64,000 bases of DNA from Angustibacter luteus (lineage in GTDB: Bacteria; Actinomycetota; Actinomycetes; Actinomycetales; Angustibacteraceae), in NCBI RefSeq assembly GCF_039541115.1, contig NZ_BAABFP010000005.1, forward strand, positions 790,447 through 854,446, written 5' to 3'. The notes under the pieces were generated by a model. That model ran no database searches. It was given only the letters and a program-made list of their open reading frames with translations, and was not told the DNA's origin. A program made the translations under genes and the position numbers. Shown one piece after another: positions 18,059 through 25,578 of this stretch; position 1 is the first letter of the stretch, and the number at the start of each line of letters is the position of its first letter.

Positions 18059-18892
18059 TCACGCTCGGCGCTTGGCGTTGGTGCTGGCGTCGGGGACGAG
18101 CTCCACGTGCGGGCGCGACTGCCAGAGCGCCCACTCGGCGCTGACCTCCCCGGCGGTACGGATCAGCCGGGGCAGGTGCTCGTCGAGCAGCCGCTCGGTG
18201 GACGTCTCGGCCGCGTGCACGGTCACGTTCATCGCGGCCCGGACGGCGCCCGCGCCGTCGCGCACCGGCACGGCGATCGAGCGCACCCCCGGCGCGAGCT
18301 CCTCGTCGGCCAGCGCCCAGCCCCTGGCCCGCACCTGGACGAGGTCGTCGGCGAGCTGCTGCGGGGAGCGCCCGATCGACGGCGGCAGGCCCGAGCGGCT
18401 CGGCTCGACCAGCGCGGCGTCCAGCTCGGCGGGCGTCAGCGCCGCCAGCAGCACCTTGCCCTGGGACGTCGACACGGCCGGGAAGCGGGTGCCGATCTCG
18501 ACCCGCAGCGCGATCAGCTTGGGCACCGACACGCGGGCGACGTAGACGATGTCGGACCCGTCGAGCTGCGCCATGGACGACGACTCCCCGGTCCGGGCGA
18601 CCAGGTCCTGCAGGTGCGGACGGGCGATGTCCCACATCCCCTGCGAGGCGATGTAGGCCATACCGAGCGCGAGCACCCGCGGGGTCGGCTCGAACACGCC
18701 GTCCACCGAGCGGACGAAACCCAGCTCCTCCAACGTCTTCAGCAGCCGCCGCGCCGTCGGACGGGCCAGTCCGGCGGCCGCCGCGACCTCGCTCAGCGAC
18801 AGCCGTCGGTGATCCACGTCGAAGCAGGTCAGGATGTCCAGCCCGCGGGCCAGCGCCTCGACGAAGTCCGGACCCGTCCCCCGCCCTGCCAT
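18059..18892 (-). CDS. IclR-family transcriptional regulator
   Basis: A 277-residue regulator of the PcaR/PobR-like IclR branch. The N-terminal winged HTH covers about residues 10-75 (ALARGLDILTCF, then LSEVAAAAGLARPTARRLLKTLEELGFV) and the GAF-like effector domain about 90-260 (SSMAQLDGSDIVYVARV, GKVLLAALTP). It follows the amidohydrolase gene by eight bases, so it is made from the divergent promoter region at 20.4-20.6 kb. It is the obvious regulator of the flanking catabolic genes and the likely reader of the CGGAC-N4-GTCCG palindromes there. IclR proteins near ring-cleavage genes often sense an aromatic intermediate. Confidence 0.9.
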   Translation of the reverse strand: MAGRGTGPDFVEALARGLDILTCFDVDHRRLSLSEVAAAAGLARPTARRLLKTLEELGFVRSVDGVFEPTPRVLALGMAYIASQGMWDIARPHLQDLVARTGESSSMAQLDGSDIVYVARVSVPKLIALRVEIGTRFPAVSTSQGKVLLAALTPAELDAALVEPSRSGLPPSIGRSPQQLADDLVQVRARGWALADEELAPGVRSIAVPVRDGAGAVRAAMNVTVHAAETSTERLLDEHLPRLIRTAGEVSAEWALWQSRPHVELVPDASTNAKRRA

Positions 18893-18900
18893 CTGCTCGC

Positions 18901-20400
18901 TCAGCTCCCGTCGTCCGCAGTCAGCCCGAAGACGCTGCCACGGGCCTGGTGCGTGGAGTCCGACTTGTAGGCCGTGTACTGGTACGGGTTGTCCAGCACC
19001 TCGTCGCGCGGCCGGTCCGGGTTCATGCCACCGGTCCAGTCGTCCTCGCCGAGCGTCGAGCGCAGGTACTCCACGGTCTGCTCCACCTCGCTGCGCACGG
19101 CGGCGAGGTCGGCGCCGACCAGGCGGTGCTGGTACTTGACCACGCGACCGTCGACCAGGACGGTGTGCACGTCGCCGCGCTGGGCCTGGAACGCCACGTG
19201 GCCGTAGGGGTTCAGCAGCGGGAACGACACCGGCGAGCCGTCGTTCTTGATCAGCACGACGTCGGCCTTCTTGCCCGGCTCGAGGCTGCCCAGGTCGTCG
19301 CGGCCGAGGGCCTGCGCCCCGCCGCGGGTCGCCCACTGCACGACGTGCTCGGCCCGCAGGTGCACGTTGGTCACCGTGTCGCCCTTGATGTGGGCCTCGA
19401 GGTGCTCGCGGGAACGGTCCGCGCCGAGCGTGGTCCGCATGGCGGAGAACAGGTCCCCGCTCCACCAGACGCTCGTGTCCATCGACAGGGACACCGGGAT
19501 GTCGTGCCGGCGGACCTGCCAGGTGGGCGGGTAGCCCTGGCCGGCGCTCTGCTCGGACTCCGTGGACACCGAGATGCTGCCACCGGTCGCCGCGATGCGG
19601 TGGTACGAGTCCGGCTCCAGGGTCGCGGCGTGCACGTAGACGCTCTCAGGGGTCATGAAGCCGTTCTCGTGCATCAGCTTGATGCCCGCGTCGTTCGTCG
19701 CACCCCACACGCCGGCGTGCGTCGTGACCGGCAGACCCAGCTCCCGGGCCACCTCGAAGGCGGCGCGCTCGGGGAACTCCGGGTCACCGGTCACGTCGAA
19801 GGCGAGCTGGAAGCCCAGCATGTCGCCGGCTCCCGTCCGCCGACGTTCCAGGAAGGCCCGCACCGCAGGGTCGGCGGTCCACTCCCACGGCGCGGCCTGG
19901 ATGTTGCCGTAGGCCAGCACGAACCGGCCGGGCACCGCCTGCAGCGCGTCCACCGCGGCCTCGGCGTGGTCCACGCTCTGCAGCCCGTGCGACCAGTCCA
20001 CGGTCGTGGTGACCCCGGCCTCCAGCGCGTCCCAGGCCGAGACCAGGTTGCCGGCATGCACGTCCTGCGGGCGGAACGACTTCCCGTGCTCCAGGTAGTA
20101 CCAGACGAAGTACTGGGTCAGCGTCCAGTCCGCGCCGTAGCCGCGCATCGCGGTCTGCCACATGTGCCGGTGGGTGTCGATCATCCCGGGCATCACGATC
20201 CCGCCGGACGCGTCGATCTCGAAGGTGCCCTCCGGGACGTCGAGCGCCGCACCGACCGCGGCCACCCGGTCGTCCACCACCAGTACGTCGGCGTTCTCCA
20301 GCACGGTGCCCGCGTCGTCCATGGTCAGCACGGTCCCGCCGCGCAGCACGACCGGCCGGCCAGGCTCGGGCGACGACACCTCGGTGTGCACGTTCGACAC
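18901..20400 (-). CDS. amidohydrolase (TRZ/ATZ-type)
   Basis: A 499-residue metal-dependent hydrolase of the amidohydrolase superfamily, subtype III style. Metal ligands visible are His77 and His79 (DTHRHMW), His228 (VTTHAGVWG), His257 (YVHAAT) and Asp308 (SMDTS). The small beta-sandwich surrounds the barrel (VVLRGGTVLTMDD at the start; LEPGKKADVVLIKN near the end). Relatives deaminate or dechlorinate heterocycles (SsnA, melamine deaminase, 8-oxoguanine deaminase). GTG start with GGAGG five bases ahead. It is divergent from the CoA-transferase operon and likely processes an amino- or hydroxyl-substituted ring precursor; the substrate is unknown. Confidence 0.85.
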   Translation of the reverse strand: MSNVHTEVSSPEPGRPVVLRGGTVLTMDDAGTVLENADVLVVDDRVAAVGAALDVPEGTFEIDASGGIVMPGMIDTHRHMWQTAMRGYGADWTLTQYFVWYYLEHGKSFRPQDVHAGNLVSAWDALEAGVTTTVDWSHGLQSVDHAEAAVDALQAVPGRFVLAYGNIQAAPWEWTADPAVRAFLERRRTGAGDMLGFQLAFDVTGDPEFPERAAFEVARELGLPVTTHAGVWGATNDAGIKLMHENGFMTPESVYVHAATLEPDSYHRIAATGGSISVSTESEQSAGQGYPPTWQVRRHDIPVSLSMDTSVWWSGDLFSAMRTTLGADRSREHLEAHIKGDTVTNVHLRAEHVVQWATRGGAQALGRDDLGSLEPGKKADVVLIKNDGSPVSFPLLNPYGHVAFQAQRGDVHTVLVDGRVVKYQHRLVGADLAAVRSEVEQTVEYLRSTLGEDDWTGGMNPDRPRDEVLDNPYQYTAYKSDSTHQARGSVFGLTADDGS

Positions 20401-20426
20401 GACTTCCTCCGTGGGCAGCTCGGCAA

Positions 20427-20440
20427 CGGACGAGTGTCCG
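20427..20440. promoter_or_regulatory. palindromic operator candidate, amidohydrolase side
   Basis: CGGAC-GAGT-GTCCG, a perfect five-base-arm palindrome whose near edge is 27 bases upstream of the amidohydrolase start. It has the same form as the palindrome at 20558-20571. Probable IclR-family site. Confidence 0.6.
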
Positions 20441-20516
20441 CTCAGCGGTCGAACTCACGATGATCCCGCCTCCGCGCCCTGTCAACCCCCTCCCCGACGT
20501 GATGAGTTGCCGAGCC

Positions 20517-20546
20517 TTGACAGCCGCGTGAGGGGCCGCGCAGACT
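20517..20546 (+). promoter_or_regulatory. candidate promoter of the CoA-transferase/LigAB operon
   Basis: TTGACA (20517-20522), an 18-base spacer and CAGACT (20541-20546). The start of transcription would fall just before the palindrome at 20558-20571, so a bound regulator would block or modulate initial elongation. Confidence 0.45.
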
Positions 20547-20557
20547 CGCCACGTACG

Positions 20558-20571
20558 CGGACGTATGTCCG
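20558..20571. promoter_or_regulatory. palindromic operator candidate, CoA-transferase side
   Basis: CGGAC-GTAT-GTCCG, extended by one more pair to GCGGAC...GTCCGC. Its near edge is 27-28 bases upstream of the CoA-transferase ATG, mirroring the copy at 20427-20440. Confidence 0.6.
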
Positions 20572-20598
20572 CATCGCGGCTGAGGAGGTCTGCGCCGG

Positions 20599-21795
20599 AT
20601 GACGCGGGCAACGACAGGTGACGACGGGCCGGCCCCCACGGGCCCACTGGCCGGGCTGCTCGTCGCCGACTTCTCCCGGATCCTGGCCGGCCCCTACGCG
20701 ACCATGCTGCTCGCCGACCTCGGCGCGGACGTCGTCAAGGTGGAGGGTCCGCGCGGTGACGACACCCGCGGCTGGGTTCCTCCGGTGCACGACGGGGTCT
20801 CGACGTACTTCCTCGGCGTCAACCGCGGCAAGCGCTCGATCGCCCTGGACCTGCGGGACGAGACGGACGCCGGGCTGGCCCGCGAGCTGGCCCGCCGGGC
20901 CGACGTGGTGATCGAGAACTTCAAGCCGGGTGGCCTGACCAAGTACGGGCTGGACTACGACACCGTGTCCGCCGCGAACCCGGCGGTGATCTACAGCTCG
21001 ATCAGCGGCTTCGGCTCCGGCGCCGGTCGCGAGGTCCCGGGCTACGACCTCATGGTGCAGGCGATGAGCGGCCTGATGAGCCTCACCGGTGACCCCGCCG
21101 GACCGCCGTTCCGGGCCGGCATCTCGGTGTTCGACGTGATGGCCGGCAACCACGCGACCATCGGCATCCTCGCCGCTCTGCACCACCGGGACGCGACCGG
21201 CGAGGGCCAGCACGTCGAGGTGAACCTGCTCTCGTCGGCGCTCACCGGCCTGGTGAACCACAGCTCGGCGTACGTGGCCGGTGGGACGGTGCCGTTCCGG
21301 ATGGGCAACGCGCACCCCAGCGTCTTCCCGTACGAACCCCTTCCCACCGCGGACGACGACCTGATCGTGGCCGCTGCCAACGACGGCCAGTTCCGCAAGC
21401 TGTGCCAGGTGCTGGACATCCCCGAGGTCGCGGACGACCCGCGCTTCGCAGGCAACAGCGACCGGACCGCGAACCGCGAGGTGCTGCGGCCGATCCTGGA
21501 GGCGCAGCTGCGCCGCCGCGGCGCCGTCGAGTGGTTCGACCTGCTGGTGAGGGCCGGCGTGCCGAGCGGCCCGATCCAGACGATCGACGGCGGTTTCGCG
21601 ATGGCGGAACGGTTCGAGCTCGACCCGGTCGTGTCCGCGGGCGAGGGCGAGCGGGCGGTCCCGACCACGCGGCACCCCGTCCGGTTCTCCCGCACGCCGG
21701 CGAGCTACCGGCTGCCCCCACCGGAGCTGGACGAGCACGGCGACGAGCTGCGCGGGTGGCTGACCGAACCACCAGCGGAGGACGGACGTGACTGA
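20599..21795 (+). CDS. CaiB/BaiF-family (class III) CoA-transferase
   Basis: A 398-residue family III CoA-transferase. Marks are LVADFSRILAGPYATMLLADLGADVVKVE (split here as residues 21-49), NRGKRSIALDL (about 75-85), ENFKPGGLTKYGL (about 106-118) and the catalytic Asp179 in SVFDVMAG. It moves CoA between acyl donors and a carboxylic acid. First gene of a five-gene run with stop/start overlaps, followed by citryl-CoA lyase, so it probably activates a carboxylate from ring cleavage for the lyase. GAGGAGG lies about ten bases before the ATG. Confidence 0.9.
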   Translation: MTRATTGDDGPAPTGPLAGLLVADFSRILAGPYATMLLADLGADVVKVEGPRGDDTRGWVPPVHDGVSTYFLGVNRGKRSIALDLRDETDAGLARELARRADVVIENFKPGGLTKYGLDYDTVSAANPAVIYSSISGFGSGAGREVPGYDLMVQAMSGLMSLTGDPAGPPFRAGISVFDVMAGNHATIGILAALHHRDATGEGQHVEVNLLSSALTGLVNHSSAYVAGGTVPFRMGNAHPSVFPYEPLPTADDDLIVAAANDGQFRKLCQVLDIPEVADDPRFAGNSDRTANREVLRPILEAQLRRRGAVEWFDLLVRAGVPSGPIQTIDGGFAMAERFELDPVVSAGEGERAVPTTRHPVRFSRTPASYRLPPPELDEHGDELRGWLTEPPAEDGRD

Positions 21796-22639
21796 CCAGG
21801 AGCAGCCGGGCCACCCCACGACGCCCAGCTATCCCACGGCCTTGGGCGCCTCGACCCGCGACACGATCACGCTGCTCGGCCAGGACCTCGCCGCCGACGT
21901 GATGGGTTCTGTGGGGTTCGGGGAGCTGTCCTTCTGGCTGGCAACCCAGCGCCGTCCCAGCCCCGGCGAGGTCCGCGTCTTCGAGGCGGTGCTGGCCGCG
22001 CTGGCCGACCACGGGTTCACCCCGACGGCCATCGTGACCCGGCTGACCTACCTGTCCGCACCCGACTCGGTCCAGGGGGCGCTCGCGGCGGGACTGCTGG
22101 GCGGCGGCTCCCGGTTCCTCGGCGTCACGGAGGACACCGGACGATTCCTGCACGACGTGCTGGACTCGGTGGACGGCGACCTGCCGGCCGACGAGGCGGC
22201 GTGGGACGCGCTGGCCGTCACCACCGTTGCCGCCCAACGGGCCGAGGGGCGCTTCGTCCCGGGCCTGGGTCACCACGTGCACAAGGACGGCGACCCCCGC
22301 ACGCCCCGGTTGATGCAGATCGCCCGCGAGGAGGGGCTGTTCGGTCCGCACCTCGCGCTGTTCGACGCGATCGGCCGCGTGCACGCCCAGGTCCTCGGGA
22401 AGACGTTGCCGCTCAACGGTGCCGGTGTCTGCGGGGCCGCGCTGGCCGATCTCGGTCTGCCGCTGGAGCTGCTCCGCGGGTTCGCCCTCCTCGCGCGCAC
22501 CGCCGGCCTCATCGGGCAGCTGGCCGAGGAGCTGCGCCGGCCGGTCGCCAACGAGGTGTTCCTGGCCGTCGACCTCAACAACCGCAGCGTCCCGCCGGAG
22601 CCCTACGTCCCCGACGTCCCCTCAGCAGGAGGTCCCTGA
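21788..22639 (+). CDS. citryl-CoA lyase (citrate-synthase-like)
   Basis: A 283-residue protein of the short citrate-synthase-like group. The active-site segment GLGHHVHKDGDPR (about 159-171) carries His162, His163 and His165 and the DPR loop; later NGAGVCGAALADLGLP (about 210-225) matches the second conserved region. Known relatives cleave citryl-CoA to acetyl-CoA and oxaloacetate. GTG start inside the CoA-transferase gene (eight-base overlap), with GGAGG ahead. Since no citrate lyase genes are near, the substrate is more likely a citrate-like tricarboxylate CoA thioester from aromatic ring fission; that is inference. Confidence 0.85.
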   Translation: MTDQEQPGHPTTPSYPTALGASTRDTITLLGQDLAADVMGSVGFGELSFWLATQRRPSPGEVRVFEAVLAALADHGFTPTAIVTRLTYLSAPDSVQGALAAGLLGGGSRFLGVTEDTGRFLHDVLDSVDGDLPADEAAWDALAVTTVAAQRAEGRFVPGLGHHVHKDGDPRTPRLMQIAREEGLFGPHLALFDAIGRVHAQVLGKTLPLNGAGVCGAALADLGLPLELLRGFALLARTAGLIGQLAEELRRPVANEVFLAVDLNNRSVPPEPYVPDVPSAGGP

Positions 22640-23502
22640 TGGCCGAGCTCGTCGCCGTCATCGCGTCCACCCACCACCCGTTCTACCTGCGGGCCAGCAC
22701 CGCAACCGGCGAGGAGCGGCCGCCGTTCGCGGACGAGTGGGTGCGCAAGGTCGAAGGCTTCCGCGAGACGCTGACGAAGGCCAACCCGGACGTGCTGCTG
22801 ATGGTGGGCTCGGACCACTTCCACCAGCTGTGGCTGGACAACATGCCGCAGTTCCTCGTCGGTCACGCCGAGCAGTACGACGCCAACTGGTACAACGAGG
22901 AGCGCGAGTTCGGGCTGCCGCGGATGCACATGCGGGGCGACCGTGAGCTCTCCGGGTACCTGCTCCGCGAGGGTCTGGACGCCGGCTTCGACCTGGCGTT
23001 CAGCAACGAGCTGCGGATCGACCACAGCGTGACCTGCCCGATCATCACGCTGCGCCCGCAGAACGACCTGCCGATCGTCCCGGTGTACACGAACATCTTC
23101 GCCCCGCCGCTTCCCCAGCCGAAGCGCTTCGTGCAGCTGGGGCAGGCGATCCGGCAGATGGTCGAGGCCTGGCCCAGTGACAAGCGGGTGGCCGTCATCG
23201 GCACCGGCCACCTCTCGCTCGAGCTCGGTGGCCCGCGCCAGTTCGGTCCGCACGGCCCCGACCCCGAGTTCGACGCCCGGGCCGTCGAGTGGATCGCCTC
23301 GGGCGACCTGGAGGGCTGCCTGTCCGAGGTGACCCTGGACAGCCTGCACGCCCCGGGCAACGCCACCCACGGCTTCATGGACTTCATGCTGATGATGGGT
23401 GTCGCCGGTGAGGGCCGCAAGGCCGACTACGTCGACACGCTCGACCTGTTCCACACCATGGAGGCGTACTTCACCTGGTACCCGAACGGAGCGCCGGCAT
23501 GA
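22639..23502 (+). CDS. LigB-type extradiol dioxygenase, catalytic (beta) subunit
   Basis: A 287-residue type II extradiol dioxygenase. The non-haem iron ligands fit LigB: His12 (STHHPFY), His60 or His62 (GSDHFHQLW) and a distal Glu; a catalytic His lies in GTGHLSLELGG near 195. Such enzymes open protocatechuate, gallate or aminophenol rings with O2. The ATG overlaps the lyase stop by one base (TGATG), and AGGAGG stands six bases before it. The small LigA partner follows with an ATGA overlap. LigC, LigI, LigJ and LigK homologues are absent, so the downstream route differs from the classical 4,5-cleavage pathway. Confidence 0.9.
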   Translation: MAELVAVIASTHHPFYLRASTATGEERPPFADEWVRKVEGFRETLTKANPDVLLMVGSDHFHQLWLDNMPQFLVGHAEQYDANWYNEEREFGLPRMHMRGDRELSGYLLREGLDAGFDLAFSNELRIDHSVTCPIITLRPQNDLPIVPVYTNIFAPPLPQPKRFVQLGQAIRQMVEAWPSDKRVAVIGTGHLSLELGGPRQFGPHGPDPEFDARAVEWIASGDLEGCLSEVTLDSLHAPGNATHGFMDFMLMMGVAGEGRKADYVDTLDLFHTMEAYFTWYPNGAPA

Positions 23503-23861
23503 GCAAGTACCTGGTCAACAAGTTCCTCTTCACCGTCGACCGGGACCCCGAGCTGGTCGAGCAGTACCGCGAGGACCCGCGGGGCACGGTCGCCTGGTGG
23601 GAGCAGGAACGGGCGAACCACCTGCTGAGCTGCACCACTCCCGAGGCCTCCACCTGGCTGGCGTTCGAGGACCACGAGCGCGAGGCGCTGGCGACCCACG
23701 ACCACGTCGCGCTGTTCGAGCTCGGCGCCCACCCGTTCCTGACCCTCACCCTGTTCATCGCGATGTTCGAGCGTGACTACGACGAGCCCCTGGGGTACCA
23801 GCTGCGCTACGGCGAGGCGCTGAAGCACCTCAGCCTCCCGTACGCCGACATCGCCACCTGA
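23499..23861 (+). CDS. LigA-type extradiol dioxygenase, alpha subunit
   Basis: A 120-residue all-helical subunit of the LigA family (MSKYLVNKFLF at the start; WLAFEDHEREAL about 54-65; GAHPFLTLTLFIAMFERD about 76-93). In LigAB-type enzymes this subunit caps the active site of LigB and shapes substrate access. The ATG overlaps the LigB stop by four bases, so the two are made in equal amounts. Some family members are fused to LigB (gallate dioxygenase); here they are separate, as in protocatechuate 4,5-dioxygenase. Confidence 0.9.
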   Translation: MSKYLVNKFLFTVDRDPELVEQYREDPRGTVAWWEQERANHLLSCTTPEASTWLAFEDHEREALATHDHVALFELGAHPFLTLTLFIAMFERDYDEPLGYQLRYGEALKHLSLPYADIAT

Positions 23862-23865
23862 ACCC

Positions 23866-24825
23866 GTGCGCGCCGTCCAGCTGCACGAGGCCGGCCACCC
23901 GCCGGTGGTCGGCCACTGGGACCCGCCGCAGCCCGGCCAGGGCGAGGTGCTGGTCGACGTCCTGGCCGCGCCGATCACTCCGCTGGACCTGTTGTGCGCC
24001 AGCGGTTCCTCGTACTTCGGCGTCCCCCGCACGCCCTACGTGCCCGGCGTCCAGGGCGTCGGGACGGTGGACGGCGAGCTGGTGTGGTTCGCCACCAGCG
24101 CCGGTATGGCGCCGGGCGACGGCAGCATGGCCGAACAGACCGCCGTCCCGCGGACCGCCACCGTCCGGCTCCCCGACGGTGCCAGCCCGACGGTGGTGGC
24201 AGCCCTGGGGCTGTCCGCGGTCGCCGCCTGGATGGCGTTGCGGTGGCGCGGCGAGCTGGTGGCCGGCGAGCAGGTCGTGGTGCTCGGCGCCGGTGGGGTC
24301 GTCGGACAGGCAGCGGTGCAGATCGCCCATCACAGCGGCGCCCGGCGGGTGGTGGCCGTCGCGCGGTCGCTGCAGGCGCAGTCCCGGGCCGCCCAGGCCG
24401 GAGCCGATGCGGTGGTCGCCCTGGACACCGAGGACGTCGCAACCCTGGCCGCCCGCATCGCCGACGCCTGCGACGGCCCGGCGGACCTGGTGCTCGACCC
24501 GCTGTTCGGGGCGCCGGCCGCCGCCGCGGCCCGCACCCTGGGGTCCGGTGGACGGCTGGTGAACCTGGGCTCCTCCGCCGGCGAGACCTGCCCCCTGGAG
24601 TCGGCCACCCTGCGCAGCAAGTCGTTGCGGGTGCTCGGCTACACCAACAACGCGCTCACCCACGAGCAGCGGCGCGAGGCCCTGACCGCGGTCGTCGACC
24701 TCGCCCTGGGCGGCCACCTCGCGGTCGACCACGACGTGGTGCCCCTCCACGAGGCCACGGGCGCCTGGCAGCGGCAGTCCGAGGGCACCCGGCACGCCCG
24801 CGCCGTCCTGGTGACCGACCGCTGA
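23866..24825 (+). CDS. MDR-family zinc-independent alcohol dehydrogenase/quinone reductase-like
   Basis: A 319-residue medium-chain dehydrogenase/reductase. The nucleotide-binding motif is VVLGAGGVVGQAAVQIA (about 142-158); the N-terminal GroES-like domain has PPQPGQGEVLVDVLAAPITPLD. The Cys/His zinc ligands of true alcohol dehydrogenases are absent, as in quinone oxidoreductases. GTG start four bases after the LigA stop, so it is the last gene of the operon. It could reduce a ring-cleavage semialdehyde or enone intermediate with NAD(P)H; no evidence fixes the substrate. Confidence 0.85.
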   Translation: MRAVQLHEAGHPPVVGHWDPPQPGQGEVLVDVLAAPITPLDLLCASGSSYFGVPRTPYVPGVQGVGTVDGELVWFATSAGMAPGDGSMAEQTAVPRTATVRLPDGASPTVVAALGLSAVAAWMALRWRGELVAGEQVVVLGAGGVVGQAAVQIAHHSGARRVVAVARSLQAQSRAAQAGADAVVALDTEDVATLAARIADACDGPADLVLDPLFGAPAAAAARTLGSGGRLVNLGSSAGETCPLESATLRSKSLRVLGYTNNALTHEQRREALTAVVDLALGGHLAVDHDVVPLHEATGAWQRQSEGTRHARAVLVTDR

Positions 24826-24843
24826 GACAGGTCGCCGGGTGGG

Positions 24844-25578
24844 CTACGTGGCTGGGTGGCGCAGGTCGTGCAGGGCGCGCAGGTCACTGGCCAGCCCGGC
24901 GGGCGCGCGGGCCTGCAGTCGGGCACTGGTGCGGACCGGATTGATGGACGTCGTCGTCACGCGCGCGAAGGCGGCGCCGAGAATCGCTCGGGTCAGGTGC
25001 AGGTCCTCGTGCGCCCGCAGGTCGGGCCAACCGCCCGCCTGGTGGTAGGCCGAGGCCCGGACCCCGAGGTTGGCGCCGTGCACGTGCGAGTGCGAGCCGT
25101 CGGCACCGATCTTCTCGCCGTAGCGGGCCTGCCAACCCACGTGCGCGACGTCCAGCTCGACGGTCCCCAGCACGAGGTCGGCCCCGGCGTCCGCGAGTGC
25201 CACCTGGTGGTTGATCCAGTTCGGTGGCACCTGCGAGTCCGCGTCCGTGCTGCACACCCAGACGCACTCCGGTTCGAGGTGCGGCACCAGGGAGAGCCCC
25301 ACCCGCACGCCGAGCTGACGGGCCCGGCCGACTCCCCCGCCGCCCGGCGCGTCGACGTCGATCACGGCGGCGACCACCTGGGGGAAGGCGGTGAGCACCA
25401 CCTCCGTCCCGTCCGTGCAACGGTCGAGGACGACCACCACGTGCACGGGCAGGGCACTGGCCCCCGCGGCCACGGCCAGGGTGGCCAGGCAGTCCGTCAA
25501 CCGCTCGCGCTCGTTGCGGGCCGGCACCACGACGACGACCGCGGCCACGTCCGGCACCGGAACGCCCAGGCCGCTCAC
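24844..25578 (-). CDS. glycosyltransferase family 2
   Basis: A 244-residue GT-A-fold protein: VVVVVPARNERERL (about 11-24) at the start, the nucleotide-binding region VVVLDRCTDGT, then the metal-binding STDADSQVPPNWI (about 111-123) and the acceptor-side RAHEDLHLTRAIL (about 198-210). Transfer of a sugar from a nucleotide sugar to an unknown acceptor is expected. No membrane segment is seen. The GTG start overlaps the catalase stop by four bases, an odd pairing that ties this enzyme to the catalase transcript. With the divergent ACAD-like and PIG-L/methyltransferase genes it forms a probable small biosynthetic unit. Confidence 0.82.
   Translation of the reverse strand: MSGLGVPVPDVAAVVVVVPARNERERLTDCLATLAVAAGASALPVHVVVVLDRCTDGTEVVLTAFPQVVAAVIDVDAPGGGGVGRARQLGVRVGLSLVPHLEPECVWVCSTDADSQVPPNWINHQVALADAGADLVLGTVELDVAHVGWQARYGEKIGADGSHSHVHGANLGVRASAYHQAGGWPDLRAHEDLHLTRAILGAAFARVTTTSINPVRTSARLQARAPAGLASDLRALHDLRHPAT

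Noticed and set aside
18901-24825. Complete classical protocatechuate 4,5-cleavage pathway
   Set aside because: Only LigA and LigB are present; dehydrogenase LigC, lactonase LigI, hydratase LigJ and aldolase LigK homologues are missing.
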